Shown: positions 36,151 to 50,069 of the stretch, in pieces
Position numbering within the stretch: position 1 is the stretch's first letter
Layout of the letters: every line of letters starts with the position of its first letter
Source of the DNA: Saposhnikovia divaricata
Taxonomy: Eukaryota > Streptophyta > Magnoliopsida > Apiales > Apiaceae
Assembly: GCA_036435485.1 (NCBI GenBank)
Contig: CM071598.1
Coordinates: 198,503,148-198,567,147 of the forward strand
Length of the DNA stretch: 64,000 nt
Direction: 5' to 3'
The notes under the pieces: generated by a model
What the model was told of the DNA's origin: nothing
Databases searched by the model: none
Seen by the model: only the letters and a program-made list of their open reading frames with translations
Program-made: the position numbers and the translations under genes

Positions 36151-38510
36151 GCAAGATCTGATTTATATATATATCAATCCCTTTACAAAATAAGAATAAC
36201 TTTATTCTTTCAATGCTACAACGTGTAATTTATCTTTTCCCTTTTCTTTCATTTTCAAATTTTAAAATTTGGTAGTGAAAAATTATTTGTTCTTAGTAAA
36301 TGTGATTGAAGGGAATATATTTAAATGCGTTAAAATAATTCAGGACTTATCCTTTATAGATAATAAATCACATGTTTAAGACTTGTTTAGTAACAAAACT
36401 GATAAGTACAGGTGTAGTTTTTCTAGAAAAAGGAAGTTAATGTTAGTAAACTCTCAAGTGTCATACGAGTTCTAATGTGGAACATTAGAATGTTCGAATG
36501 TAGAATTTGAAAAGAAAAAAAAACCATAAATTTTTTATGGTAAAATGAAAATTTTAAACCAAAATGAATTAAAAAAAAGAACACCAATGACTTATCTCCA
36601 TTTAAACGATCTTGGTTGTGAGTTTAGCTATGGGTTGGAGAAATTCAAAAGTAGAATATATGAAAAACCTTAAGCATTTTTAAAATTGAATGTCTGTGGA
36701 AATTATTTTTTAAGATAAAGACCGAGAATAATGGTAAGACACATTAATTACCCTTTTCATTTTCAAATTTAGAACATGGTAATTATTTCCACAAAATTCT
36801 TAAAAATATATATACACATTAATTACCTTTTTAAAAAAATAATTACTAATGTTCTCAACAAAATTCTTAAAAATATAAAGACCAAGAATGTTAGAACATG
36901 GTAGTGATAAAATTATCTTAGGTGAAAAATAAATTGTTCATACCACAAATGTTTGAAGGGATTATATTTAAATGCGAAAAAATAATTCAGGACTAATATC
37001 TATATTAAAAGACAAGGTTAGTGACAGGATTGTGTTGAAATATTTATATGATGTTATACGGGAAGTTACCGTAATTATTACGATTAGGTATTGCCTATAT
37101 AAGCGTTCATTATATTGTAAACAAATTAAGGCTTTATGCCTTCACGATTGAGTAAAAGAGTATTTGCGAATACTCTATCATGGTATCAAGAGCCTTACTA
37201 AAACTGGAGACCTTGACCTAAACTTAGCGACGACGAATCTGACAACGACGGTTTTCATAATATGTTTCTTGATGACAAAACCGACAACGAAGAATCTAAA
37301 AACAATGACGACGATCTAATGTTATTAACCTCTCAAGTGTCAGACGAATTCTAATGTGGAACCGGAATGTTCGAATGTAGAATTTGATAAAAAAACATAA
37401 TATTTTTATTGTAAACCAAAATGAATGAAAAAACGAACACCAATGACTTATCTCCATTTAAACAATTTTGATTGTGAGTTTAGCCATAGTTCGGAGAAGT
37501 TCAAAAGTAGAATATATGACAAACCTTAAGTATATTTAGAATTGGAAGTTTGTGGAAATAATTTTTTTAACATAAAGACCTAGAATAATGGTAAGACACA
37601 TCAATTACCTTTTTTTCATTTTCAATTTTAGAACATGGTAGTGAAAAATTAATTGTTCATAGTGAAGGTGATTGAAGGACTTACATTTATATTCGTAAAA
37701 ATAATTCAAGACCAATATCAATATTAATAAATTGGATGTTTAAGACAAGTTTAGTGATGGGACTAAAAAGTACAAGTGTAGTTTTTGTGGAAAAAAGAAC
37801 GGAATAATATTAACCTTCCAAGTGTAGTACGTCTTCTATTGTGGAAGCAGAAGGTTCGAATGTAGAATGTGTAAAACATGTAAAACTTTATTTTTTTTAA
37901 TGCTACAACCTGTAATTTAAAGAATAATGTCTAAATGAAAAGAACACCAATGAATTATTCCCATTTGAAACAAAATTGCTTACGAGAATGACTTATTCCC
38001 ATTTAAAACAAAATTGGTTACGAGTTCAGGTGTGGGATTAAGAAGTTCTAAAGTAGAATATTTTAGAATTTCTTAATATTTTTTTAATTGCAAGTTTGTT
38101 GAAGTAATTGTTTTTAATATATGAACACCAAGAATTCTAATTTGAGTAAATGTATTTTGTTGCAAATATAAATACCAATAAATGTGTTTATTTTAGTGCA
38201 CTATATTTAAAATTCCAATTTTTTTTAGGTCTAAAGCAGATTTATAATTTAAAATAAAAATTGAAATGCTTGTGCAATATAAAAATCTATTCGTTAACTA
38301 AACTTGAACACATTTCAAAAGAATCTACGAATATAAAACTTGAACGTTTTGAAACATTGAGGGCTGATAGGTATTTCGCATAAAACTTCGACGGCTAAAA
38401 GGTCATTAAGCCTTATTATTATTACAAACCTAAATTTAAAAATATATTATTATTATAAACCAAAGTTCTCAAAAGTTCTACTGCCCGTTCTCACAACTAA
38501 CTAAAGATCT
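36150..38510. repeat. AT-rich part of unit copy 2, no gene seen
   Basis: Counterpart of 6330-8690: degenerate 0.6-0.7 kb repeats and the miniature LTR fragment at 37033-37320. No coding sequence is apparent. Confidence 0.7.
37033..37320 (+). mobile_element. Miniature LTR-retrotransposon fragment, copy 2
   Basis: LTR 37033-37180 (148 bp, same length as copy 1) followed by TGGTATCAAGAGCC and a short internal stretch. It is the same insertion as 7203-7490. Confidence 0.65.
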
Positions 38511-38514
38511 CCTC

Positions 38515-41500
38515 ACTGAGCTGTTATTGCATCTACCTCGGGAGCTATCTCAAAACTAACCAACTCAGGACCACGGTAAGTACGCTTCCTTGCGGTTTGG
38601 ATTGTACGAACCATGATTCTTAGATTACTATCAAAAGGGTTAGACAAAATAATAATGAGCAAATGTTCAGCAAGTAACTAAAGATCTCAACTGAAAACAA
38701 TATAACGGGGTATCGCAGAAGATGACAGTAATTCAAAATATGACATAAATATACTGGAAGCGGTAAAAGCAATACTGGTATTTAGTAAAGACAGGATATC
38801 ATCTGATAAACAGGATAACAATAGATATTTCAAAACTGTGTAAAGTAATTGACATTTCAATTGGTAAACCAATTTCCTTTCATGGTAAATAAAAAGTAAT
38901 CATCACTTTAAGAAAACTGATTGGATGTTTTTATTTCATAATAGACAATACGGGTGATCAGCCCATAAAGTCCCCATACCGGACACAAAGTCCCTCTGGC
39001 CATCATTTCCTTTCATTAGGATAGCTTGGGTTCCCAAGAGGCAACACATTGGCCTATAAAGGTGTCGAACTGGACTGACCAGAACTACACAATACTACTT
39101 CTCAAAAATTAATGGAACTAGCTTTACCCGTTCGCCTCATCTCTCCAATCGTCAGGAATCCGTGGAAACCATTTAGACGGAGTTCCTAACATTTTTATTA
39201 GAAACCTTATTTTTAAAACATTAAGCTTTGTAAAACTCTTTTATCTTCATAAAACATTTTAATACTTAATCTTTTCAAAAACATTTACTTCGAGGTACCT
39301 TCGACTCTCTGATAACTAATTAGCCCAGTCTAAGTAACCTCAAAGTATTTTAAGAAAACATCTCATTTTGATTTACAATGATAGAAGTCAAAGGTTTTGA
39401 CTAGGTTTTCTGACATCAATGAAAAGGGGTACAAGTCTGAATCAAGAAGATATTGACTCATGTGGGAATCTGGGCTTCAATCAGGGTATAAGGGAACAAT
39501 CCAAGTCAAAGGTCAAAGATATCAATTAAGTCTAGTTTTAAAATCATTTGATCAAGTTGTATGGTTTAAAAGTCATCGATTAAGGATAACAAGTTTGTAA
39601 AGCAGTGTTTAGGGCAACATGATATTTGATAAGTATTTTAAAATCAACGTAGGGTATCCGGGTCACACACATAAGTCAATATGACTTGATTATAGTAAAT
39701 TGTAGGACATATATGGTCAAGAAGCAATTAAAAAGAATTAATGTTGTTTAACTCTGGATGACAGTATGGTCAAGAAGCAATTAAAAAGAATTATGCTGGT
39801 CTAGGGTGTACATGTGTTGAACCAGGGTTTATCAATAAAGATTTTGGATACATGCAAAGGTAAGTTTATAACAGAAGTATGATCAACATGGTATGGAATA
39901 GGCATGCTTGAATGTACAAGATACAACAGTTTCAATAATATAAACTTTCAGAGGAAAGACAGAGTTACTTGCCTCCGGTAGAATGCAACAGCTACAGCTC
40001 AGCCTACTGAAACTCAACCTTGCTAGGGCCTACGTCCTTCGTATCTACATAAACCATAATCACTACCTTGGAATACTATACCTCTTAATCGTCTAATCTT
40101 ATTCTACCCAAACGATTCTTATAACGCATCGATACTCAACATATAACATGCGTACCTGACATTATACTAGAATCACCTCGTAAATAGATATTCACTTGAC
40201 ATAGAACAAACATATCACGTAGCCACTTAGCAGATAAAGTTGACTCATAAGCAGTCATACTATTAGATATACACTTTACTACATAAATTATTTCACGAAA
40301 ATCGGACAGAGTCCCCTTTATAATATGGACTATCCCGTCGGAACATATCCGACTCCATTTCAAAATCAAATACCTACGATGGATTCAATATCCACCTACA
40401 CTTCCAATGGAATACATAATATCATGATAACTCATAATCATACTATTTACCACATAATCCAAAATCATCAATAATCATTAAACCATGTTTAACGAATCAC
40501 TAACATCACATATCTCTTAATAATCCAAATAATTCACATATATTCATATAAATTCGAGTTAGTGTTCTAATAATTTCGAAAACTAATCATGCAGCCTTAT
40601 AAATTTCGAAAACATTATATACGAATAATAATTATATTTTTGACTCATGTTCATCATCGTCGATTCACCGGCTCATTACGAAAATCATAGCCGACGGGCA
40701 AACGTTTCGGTGGTACTCTTAATTTCAGCCTCCAACACGAAAATTCTACCATTTGTAAGCAGTTAACATCGAATATAATCATGTATAAGCATCAAAGTCG
40801 AACTGGACAACAAGGAAAATGAGTCAAGAACTCGAACAACAGCACCGAACAAGCTATACATGCATATATATTCAAACACGAACTGATAAACTCAATACCA
40901 ACATGATTCAAGTATAAAAATAAGCACAAGAATTCATGGGCATCAATTTAACATTAAAATCGAATCAAATCAGTCAAAACTCGAAATGGGTTTTGAAACT
41001 ATCATCACCAAATCAACATGCATCGACAGTACTAGATGGAGAATCAAAAACCGAGCACAACTGCGGTTTCAGATCATACAAAACATGGAAGAGGGTGTTA
41101 AGGGAGAGAGAGAGAGAACCGAGAGAGAGAACAGAGAGATTCGTGAGAGACTGCAAAATAAAATGTAGAAGAGGCTGTCGCCTCTTACCAATTTTGTAAG
41201 GGCAAAATGGTAATTTACTAATTACTATTTACTTTTCTGAAAAACTATAATTTTAATCACTTTTAAATTGAAATAAAATAGGAAATGGGGAGAAAATATT
41301 TCATCAAATTTTCTAAAATAAAGTTCATGAAATTAGAAGCATCCCCATATTTTTAAAATAATATTTGGATAAAAAATGAATTTTATACGAATTTTCGAAA
41401 TAAAGGTTCTTTAAAAGAAATAATACTTTTTAAATCATTTTAAAATACCAAAACACACAATTAAATATCCACACTAATTTTACAAACTAATTCTTGTCTC

Positions 41501-41680
41501 AAAGATGATAATGCAAAAGATTTCACGAACATGTACGAAATCATCATATAATCACATACACATGATTTCACATATACCTTGACTTCACAAAATTTATCTA
41601 TCATATAATTCACATAATTTCCACATTTAACAATTAAATAAGCATTTAATAATTTGCGAAAAATTCTAAGTCGTTATAAG
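38515..41680 (-). mobile_element. Old minus-strand Gypsy-like LTR, copy 2
   Basis: Counterpart of 8700-11985 with the same GA-rich tract (about 41100-41150) and ACTTGCCTCCGGTAGAATGC segment. A deletion of roughly 120 bp removed part of the AT-rich promoter-proximal sequence (after about 41520). Confidence 0.5.
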
Positions 41681-41993
41681 GTAAGCGAAAGAGATGGCAT
41701 AAATGTAACGATACAGGAGGGAGATATATATATGATACGAAAGTTGTAACTGATTGATACTTGATTAATTTTTGATTGATTCTTAATTAATTTAAATATC
41801 TTCTAATTACATCCTTGTCCTTGTAGTTTATTTGTGAATATTTTGTATTAATTGCCAACTTAAATCTAAGTCAATCTAAGCCATTCATCTTGTATGAACC
41901 CAACGATCATAAATAGATCTTCGGTTCTCTTTTAAGGTTTGGTTCTCACTTGAATCAAGTCTTATATATATATATATAATATTATCTCTTTAA

Positions 41994-43325
41994 GTAATCT
42001 ATGAATATTATAAAATAAAAAAATATTGAGAAATCCATCCAATAGAATCTGTGAAATTTTGTTCAATCCACAAAAATATTGATAAATCAATCCACTAAAA
42101 TCTAACAAAATCTACATAGAATTAAAAGAATCTGTGTAGTCTGACAAAAAAAAAAGAATATGTGTAGAGTCTTTGTAGAATTTAAACAATCCGTGAATTA
42201 AAAAAAAATCCATTAAAATCCATGGATTATTAGAAATTCATTAAAATCTAAGTTGAATATACCCTTAATTCAATCCGGATTTTAAAGAATTTTAATAGAT
42301 TTCTAGAATCTAGGTGTATTCAATTTAGATTTTAAAAAATCCTTTAAAATCTAGTGGTATTCAATAAGGATTTTAAAATATCTTTTAAAATCTAGGTGTA
42401 TTCAACTTGGATTTTAAAAAGTCCTTTAAAATAATGGTATTCAATTCAGATTTTAAAAATCCATTAAAATCTGATGGCATTCAAAATCAATGAATTTTTT
42501 GGATTTGATAAAATATTGGATTTTTATGGATTTGCTAGTGTATTTTTTATTTTTGAAAATTTTCTAAAATCCAAGAGATTTTGAAGAATTTGTGAGAAAC
42601 TCTATTTTTAAATCAGTAAAATATTATTATCAATGATTGAAACACACCTCCGCCCATAAATATCATTACAAAGATACTCATCATATTTATATTTTAATTT
42701 TAACCAATAATAACCATAAATATCATTAAAAAAATTTGTTCGCAACATTACGAAAAAAGTTTTTATTTTATTTTCAGGAAAATATAATCTCGTATATGGT
42801 GGATTTGCTAATGGTACACAATCTACACAAGATGATATTTTCTTAAAAATAAAAGCATTTTATAGTATACTGACAAATGAAAAGAATGATGATGACCAAT
42901 ATAATGAGAACGAGGAACACATGGAATGAGACTTCAATTTGTTATTTTTTGAAATATTATTTTTGTATTTTTTAATTTGTTATTCAAATATTTTATTTTT
43001 GAAATATGTTATTCCAATCTTGTTTTATTTTGGACTATATTGATTTTAATATATATATATATATAATATTATCTCCTTAAGTAATATATGAATATTATAA
43101 AATAAAAAAATATTGAGAATTCAATCCAATAGAATCTGTGAAATTTTGTTCAATCCACAAGAATCTTGATAAATCAATCCACTAAAATCTAACAAAATCT
43201 ACATAGAATTAAAAGAATTTGTGCAGAGTCTTTGTAGAATTTAAACAATCCGTGAATTTAAAAAAAATCATTAAAATTCATGGATTATTAGAAATTCATT
43301 AAAATCTCCGTTGAATACACCCTTA
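41994..43325. repeat. Paired MITE-like repeats and intervening sequence, copy 2
   Basis: Repeats at 41994-42267 and 43081-43325 match the pair in copy 1, each ending TTGAATA(C/T)ACCCTTA. Between them lie the GGTGTATTCAA modules and the possible terminal exon at 42778-42929. Confidence 0.6.
42778..42929 (+). other. Possible terminal exon of an unidentified gene, copy 2
   Basis: Same length and frame as 12981-13132 after a TTTTATTTTCAG acceptor, ending in an acidic tail and TGA. The open frame is kept despite several substitutions between the copies. Family unrecognised. Confidence 0.35.
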
Positions 43326-43413
43326 TAAGTTATAAGTTGTAGGAGTATTATTTATCTCATTCAACATATACATACAGTTTAAGAAGTGATAAGACATTAA
43401 ATTATTTACAAAT

Positions 43414-43912
43414 ATGGCATTCTCAAAAATCATCATTTGCAGCATTTTCTTAATGTTTGTGTCAATGGTCTATAATCAATCAGAGGCTGCAATAAGTAGG
43501 ATTTCGGTTCCCAGCGGCCAAATGACAGACACTAATCATCCTTTACCCAGCAAGATAATTCTATCATTACATGCTATAAGGATTCTAATATTTAAAAGTG
43601 TTTATGACTATAAAAATTTTCAAACAATTTCTACATTTTTTATGTTGTCGTTTACGGAATTTTAAAAAAATAAATAATTATTAATTTTACGATCAATATT
43701 TAATTGATTTGATTGTAGTTTTTTTTAAAATATTTAAATAGCAACATAGTATTTTTGTCAAATTATTACAAGTATTATAATAATGGATTAATTTTTGTGC
43801 AGGAACGTTGTGTACCGATCCCACTTGCCCTGGAAAGTGTTGTTGGGTGATATTTTGTTGTCATGAGGAAAATGGACAGGACAAAAATGTTATTGAAAGT
43901 GTTGTTGGGTGA
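43414..43912 (+). CDS. Small secreted cysteine-rich peptide gene, copy 2 (two exons, 63 residues)
   Basis: Exon 1 (43414-43495) encodes the same signal peptide as copy 1. Exon 2 (43803-43912) follows acceptor TTTTTGTGCAG and encodes RTLCTDPTCPGKCCWVIFCC and then an acidic tail, ending at TGA 43910-43912. All six mature-region cysteines are present (one C, one C, CC, CC). The donor used to keep the frame (A|GTAGGA) is weaker than the GTAAGT of copy 1 because of a 4 bp difference (GTAAGTAAGTAGG against ATAAGTAGG). If intron retention occurred, exon 1 would read on to 43665 instead. The 64 bp tandem duplication in exon 2 (about 43833-43960) is shared with copy 1. Probably a secreted signalling or defence-type peptide, judged only by architecture. 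Confidence 0.55.
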
Positions 43913-44145
43913 TATTTTGCAGTCATGAGGAAAATGGACATGACAAAAATGTTATTACCTATTAGAGCAATTCTTGATAGACGGAATTAAATTTATTAAT
44001 TCAATTGTATGTCAAATATGAGCATATATTGTTCTCTCTGAAAATAAATACAATAACTTTAATTTATTTTGTCTATATAATATTTAGTTATCATTTAATA
44101 ATATTTATGGTTAAGACGATTTTATTTTTTAATATTTCAAAATTT

Positions 44146-45675
44146 GTATTATCTAATAATAATTAAGTGTTTTAGATGTCAAAATTTACTGTTACATATA
44201 GAGAGTACTGGTCAAACAGAGATGAGAAACAATGATGTTAGGACCTAATAGAGGTGGTGTCTCAAAAGACTCTAACACTAAATATACTATTTGGCGGATA
44301 ATAAGTAAATAAAAATGATATTTTTTTATTAAAATATAACTTATAATATAACTTATACTTAATAATATAAGTGAAATAAGCTTGATAAGATAATTCAAGT
44401 GCTAAGAATTTATCTTCTGTCATCCCAAATTTTTGAATTAGATTCTCCTTCATCTTGAAATTTCTAAAAACATATACTTATTTCTATTTGCGTGACATAC
44501 GATTGTTGTATATGTATCATCGTAGCTAAATAAAATTTTCCCACTATCCATCATTTTGTTAAGATGTACCTTTGACTTACGTTGGTAACATTTTCCATTT
44601 ATGTACATAGTCTTCTAAATCATGGTTAGCTAACTTATTGGACTAGATTACAGATTATTGGATTTCTTACATGAGATGATAATGTATTATAGTTGGACCT
44701 AAATTTGCAATTTATTAATAGTTTGTGTAGCCCACAAATTGTCTAATCAACTGGCTCATTGGATTGGACAATAACTTATCTAGATCTTTCATTTGAAATG
44801 TATTGTGTTAGCCAAATTTTATTCATGTATCACCTTAATTAATCAATTGACTAAAATGAATAATTTATAGACAAACATACCCATAATAAGGTCAATACTT
44901 ACTAGTTCCATTATTTGACCCACTATGCTGCTATAAAGTATTAAGTGTTAGAAAAATGATTCTTTGTTTTGAAAATAAAATGAACCATGAAAAATTATCT
45001 ATGTAAGAGTTATGTTACATGTACGGGAAAAAATCCAAGAATAATTCCTAAATGATACATACTGTTTCTTTATTAGTTAAATTCGTATTAACACTCGCGA
45101 ATCCGTGACATTTATGAGAAAATAATTAATAAAAAAATAATAACTCGTCTTTTGGAAATCAATTCGGTAACTCTAGAATTACTCTTCATGTAAAGCACAT
45201 TTTCTCAATGAAAGGGATGAAAAAGAAAAAAATTCTTAAAATATACTACGGTGTTAGTTAAATGACATCATTTGTTAGTCATTAAATACTATTATATTAC
45301 CGTAATAGTTATTCATAGTGCATTAATAAGAGATATTATATATATATATATATATATAACCGTAATATTGTTTTAAGAAAAAAAATTATTTACTGGATAG
45401 TTGTATATGAGATATGTTATTAGATTATATTAATAGTTATTCTTTCTCGGCCAAATTTTCTAGTTGATCAAGTTCTAAAAAGTAAATGCTTTCCTCATTG
45501 CTCGGTTATGAGGGCTCAGCTTGGTAATTCTCCTTTTTTTTATTTGGAAAAGTATGTTATGGGGAAGGGGACTTATCTCAAAGGATGTGTGTCACAGAAT
45601 TGGAGATGGTCTTAGTACTCGTACATATCAAGGTTAGTGGATTCCATCACCGACAAGTTTTAAAGTGTGCTCCCC
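44146..45675. repeat. Tandem composite unit, copy 3 (truncated)
   Basis: Matches copies 1 and 2 from GTATT (44146) through the spacer, the uninterrupted CGGTG site (near 45250) and the first part of the LINE remnant. It stops abruptly after GTGTGCTCCCC at 45675, where CACTA-derived sequence begins. No gene is seen other than the LINE piece at about 45470-45675. Confidence 0.9.
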
Positions 45676-45883
45676 GAATTAGATGATCCTGCACCGTCTC
45701 AACACTGTGAAACTTTTTAAAATTATTACAATCGCGACAAGGACACAAAATCATCTGTTTCTTTCCATTTTCCCTAGATTTCTTTTCCAAGTCTTTCACG
45801 GCACAACTAATGAATCCATTAACACCATTAACCTCTTCTTCTGTTGCACGTGATATTTTGTACATCCATGTATGACGATCCAT
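45676..45883 (-). pseudogene. Fragment of a CACTA transposase (Transpos_assoc domain)
   Basis: On the minus strand a frame begins MDRHTWMYKISRATEEEVNG and continues with KKQMILCPCRDCNN and a HSVETVQDHLI segment. This is the CPCxxC and downstream His pattern of the N-terminal transposase-associated domain of plant CACTA elements. It is cut at 45675, where it fuses to the LINE remnant of unit copy 3, so only the N-terminal 70 residues or so exist. It is distinct from the complete homologous domain at 55276-56055, which has CPCKKCKN. Confidence 0.8.
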
Positions 45884-46530
45884 ATTGAACTAGTACACAT
45901 ATACAAAGAGAGATCAAGATGTAAATCAAGTGCAAAAAACATCACTATTATATATTACATAATAGAAATGGAAATTCTAATAATGCTCACTATAGTACAC
46001 CCGCTATCAAATAAAGTTGCAATTTTTTTTCAATTTAGCAAGAGCGGAAACTATAATAAAGAGAAGTAAACCGTCACTTAGGGTATCACAGGCCCCAAAA
46101 ATTTTAGGTGTTTATGAATTTTTTATTATTTAATTTCTTTACATGAAAATATACATGTTTTGTCAAAATTATATTAAAATTGGAAACAAACTTTTAATAA
46201 AGATCAATTATATATACTGTAATTTAAGAATTATTTGTAATTGATCAAATCTATATATAAATGATTTTATATTTATCAAATTGTCAACTTTATACAATCT
46301 TAAAATGCAATTTACAATAGTTAATGAGGGGAATTAAATATTATTTATAATTTATAAATATCTATATTGTATTATAGATAATGATTTTATATTCAGATTT
46401 GAGGCCTCTTTTTATTATTTAGCGTAGGGCCTCAAATTTGATTGGACGGCCATGATCTACACATAAATAAATAATTTTATCATCAAGTACAATATGCTAT
46501 CGTTTAGTCTTTTTACATAAATATTATTAG
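45884..46530. other. AT-rich spacer, no gene seen
   Basis: Between the transposase fragment and the large CACTA element I see only AT-rich sequence, with GGCCCC (about 46091) and GGGCCTC (about 46427) motifs that may be remnants of another transposon. Confidence 0.5.
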
Positions 46531-47190
46531 CACTACAAGAAACAGAGTCATTTTCGACCGAGCAAACGGTCGGATTTCATATAGAAACGGTCGGTTTTAA
46601 TACTTACGGTCGGTTTAGAATGGTCGGTTTAAACCTAGTCGGTTTTACACCGTAACGGTCGGTTTTAGCGTTGACTGTCATTGACCAACAAAAGGCTTTC
46701 AGAGCCACGTGTCATGGGGCCCATATGAAGTGGCGGGCCCACGGGACTGACTTGTCAGTGACACGTAGATGGGCCCCAACTGACCTGGCGACCCCACTTC
46801 AGTGCCACGTCACTGCCCACGTAGTTAGATTTCTATCGGTCGGTTTTAATGGTCGGTTTAGTAACCGACTCAAATGGTCGGATTTATTCTTGAGAAAACC
46901 GAGCAAAGTTTTTATATTGGTCGGTTTTATTGGTCGGTTTAGGTACCGACCACAGTGGTCGGATTCATTCCAGAGACTTTTTGGTGCCCAGACAACCGAC
47001 CAAACTTAACCGACCAAAGCAATTATTAATTTGGTCGGTTTAATATGAATACGGTCGGGTTTATTTATTATTTGGTCGGTTTTCTGGGCACCGAATGGTC
47101 AAAAACGGTCGGTTTTGGTTTTGTAGTCGTATTAAATGGTCGATTTAAGTCTACAATTTTTTTTTTGCTGCAGTTCTGGTTCCCCTGTAC
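46531..47190. repeat. Subterminal repeat block A (left terminus)
   Basis: More than a dozen GGTCGG(T/A)TT motifs in both orientations. Order of landmarks: terminal repeat, GGTCGGATTCATTCCAGAGA (46952), ACCGACCAAA, AATGGTCAAAAACGGTCGG (about 47093), a T run and CTGCAGTTCTGGTTCCC (47169). The same order recurs in blocks B and D and partly in C. Bases 46680-46830 also hold CCACGTGTC and GGGGCCCA motifs. It lies 3' of the TNPA-like gene. Confidence 0.9.
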
Positions 47191-47389
47191 CATAATACCT
47201 ATAACAAATATTCAACCAAAACTGACGCATTACAATTACACAGTACCAATAAAACAAGTACATAACAACCATCAATTTTACATTAACATTAACAACCATC
47301 AAAACCATACATTAACATTAAAACAGTCGAGTTTTCCAAAATATAGCAAACTTAATTTACATGCAATTTTTTAAAAACCTAACAACCGG

Positions 47390-48831
47390 CTATTCTTGGT
47401 CATTATCAGACCCTCTTCCTCTCCTCCATAGACCCTCATCTTCAAAACCATCGTGTCCTCGATCTTCTTCTTCATTATCATGTCCTCTCCTCTATCGTCC
47501 TCTCCTCCATTGTCCTCTCCTCCATTGTCCGCCCCCCCATCATCGGCACCACCTCCAGCCCTCCTTATCGCCTACATATAAGAGTAGACGAGACTTAATA
47601 TATATTCAAAACTACACTAACATTTATAATAATAACTAAACTAAAATGTGACTTGAAAAATTCTTATATTTATTTACCTCCGCATTTGCATTTTCATATT
47701 TGTTATAAATCGATTGGAGGATTTCTCCAACCAATCGAGTTACCTCACCAACAATAGCATTAGAAAATGCTTGTGACCCCATTTCCGGGTTCCTTTGCAT
47801 TTCTAGAGCGGCATTGGCGATATTTGTCACTTGTTCAAAGGTTGGTGGAGTATGGTAGGCGCCCGGATTTGCTTGTGCTTCATGTAAGACATTCCTCACT
47901 ACATTGATGAATATGGGATCCGGAATAACCGATCCACTGCCTTGATTAGCTTGGCTTAAAGAACCTGCACCACCAACACGTTGGGCCCGATAATTTGCAG
48001 CAAGATCCGGGATGAGAGTGGACGCGGGGATCCGTGGATAACCAATAAGCTGATTTCTCGGGGGTCTTACACACCCCGGGGCAGTTGCTTCAACCCACCA
48101 TTGTATAGGATGAGTAGCTTCTTCCTCTCCGCCGGGTTGACTCGCAAACCAATCCCGGTTTCGCTAGACTATGTCCGTGTATCGAGCCTATATATAAAAA
48201 ATAAAATTAAAAGTATTATAAATAGCATACATATACTATATTAGGAAGGAAAAGGTTTAAATTTATTCCGCAATCAATCGTCTTTCATCGGTCATGAAAT
48301 CCAAATCACATGGAAGCTCATCTATCTCCACTTGTTTACCATTTTTCTTCAAATGAGTCTTCTTATACCACCAAGCTTGGGGGGTTTTTTTTCCAACCTT
48401 TTCAACATATTCCTACAAATCACAACAAGTATTCAAAATTACAACAAAACATCAAAAAGTTAGTAAACATAACCAAGAAATGACAATACATACATCTTTC
48501 ATCTCCGTAAATGACTTTGCACCCGCACTATGCAAAGTCTTCATTTTTTTTCTGTTGTTGGCACCAACTTCGGAGCGATGAGCATGGGGTCCGCTATTCC
48601 AATACTCCACAAGCTCCTTCCAAAAGTCATCATCAAAATAACCCGGGTTAACATCAAGAAGGGTTTTGTTTAACCTCTTCGCATCTTCCATGGCCTTTTT
48701 TTTCGTCTCATTTAAGGTGTGCTTAAGTTCGCTTTGAACATGCTTATAAATACTCTCATAAGCACCCTCGTCGGTTTGTACATCCTCCTTGTGTGTGTAA
48801 TATTGCTACAAAAAAAAGCCACACACACACC

Positions 48832-48863
<32 letters not shown>

Positions 48864-50009
48864 GTATTTGACTTACATTGAATTCGGCTATCACATCCGT
48901 AATCCATTTTGGGTTCTTCTCCACAATATCCCTATAGGTAAACAAACGACGTGGCCACGTTGATCGCATGATTTGTAAGATCGTTTTTTTAGCCACCGGA
49001 TGCTTGATACTACAATAAATAATAACAATGACAATTCAATAATAACAATAACAACAACTTGATAATATATATATATAGCAGTGTCTTTTAATACCAATCA
49101 AGGGCATTCAAATTGTCTATTGTTTTGGTTGTACTTCATTACAAACATTAAAATATCCATTCCCTAAGATATTCATGCTTAATTAGTCCATTAATATGCC
49201 TACTCAACAAATTACAACGAGAGAGGAAACTTACTGTCCATCCGATATATTTATGGCATAAGGGTGTGGCGGTGGAGTTCCCCAAATTCCGATTGAATGT
49301 GTACGCCGAATTGGTGTTGCAATTATTCGAGCTCGCCGTGCCGCTTCTTGCTGCACAACCAATATCCTCCGCTCTTCCTCTTCATTAACATCAGATTGCT
49401 GCTCCTCTTCGCCATCCCCCTCTTCGGGTTCGTCCCTCAAACGACCGCTAGTTCTTCATCTACCCCGACTCGTACGCCGACTTGTATTTGCAGTAGTACG
49501 CGCCTTCTTCTTTCCCTTGCCTTTAGCACCTACTCTAGCCATTAGTGCCGAGATAGTGATAACAAGCATACACACCAACAAAAAACACCAAACAACCTAC
49601 AAATTAAGAGTAATCAAAATCAAAATCATGTAAACGTATAAAGTATATATATCCGACCAATTACACAATCTCATGCATGCACGTATATATACGTACACAC
49701 ACTTTTCATCACAGTACTTATAATTACCAATTCATATAACGTTTACCAATTCACAACAATTAATATAAGCATAATTCACATCTCAACAAAATTATATCAT
49801 CATCTCAACAAATTATATTCCCACAGCCCAAAGAATTACCTAAAAAAAACAAAACAAAGTCATTACCCCATTTCAAAAAAAAAACCCATTTCGAAAATTA
49901 TCTAAAAACAAAGTCATTCGGAAACAAATTTCATATATAAAAGCAAAAAAAATACAAAAATAGAAGTAAACAAGTAAGAATTAGACAAATAAAACCCATG
50001 GAAACAAGT

Positions 50010-50069
<60 letters not shown>

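Larger units (their letters stand above)
14373..44145. repeat. Tandem composite unit, copy 2 (about 12.05 kb, split by a 17.7 kb Gypsy insertion)
   Basis: It starts with the same GTATT...AAGTGTTTTAGATGTC sequence as copy 1. The unit runs 14373-15459, is interrupted by the Gypsy element (15460-33181) and resumes at 33182/33187, ending at 44145. Total unit sequence without the insertion is about 12.05 kb, slightly shorter than copy 1 mainly from fewer minisatellite repeats and small deletions. No gene is seen in the spacer 14373-15459. Confidence 0.9.
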
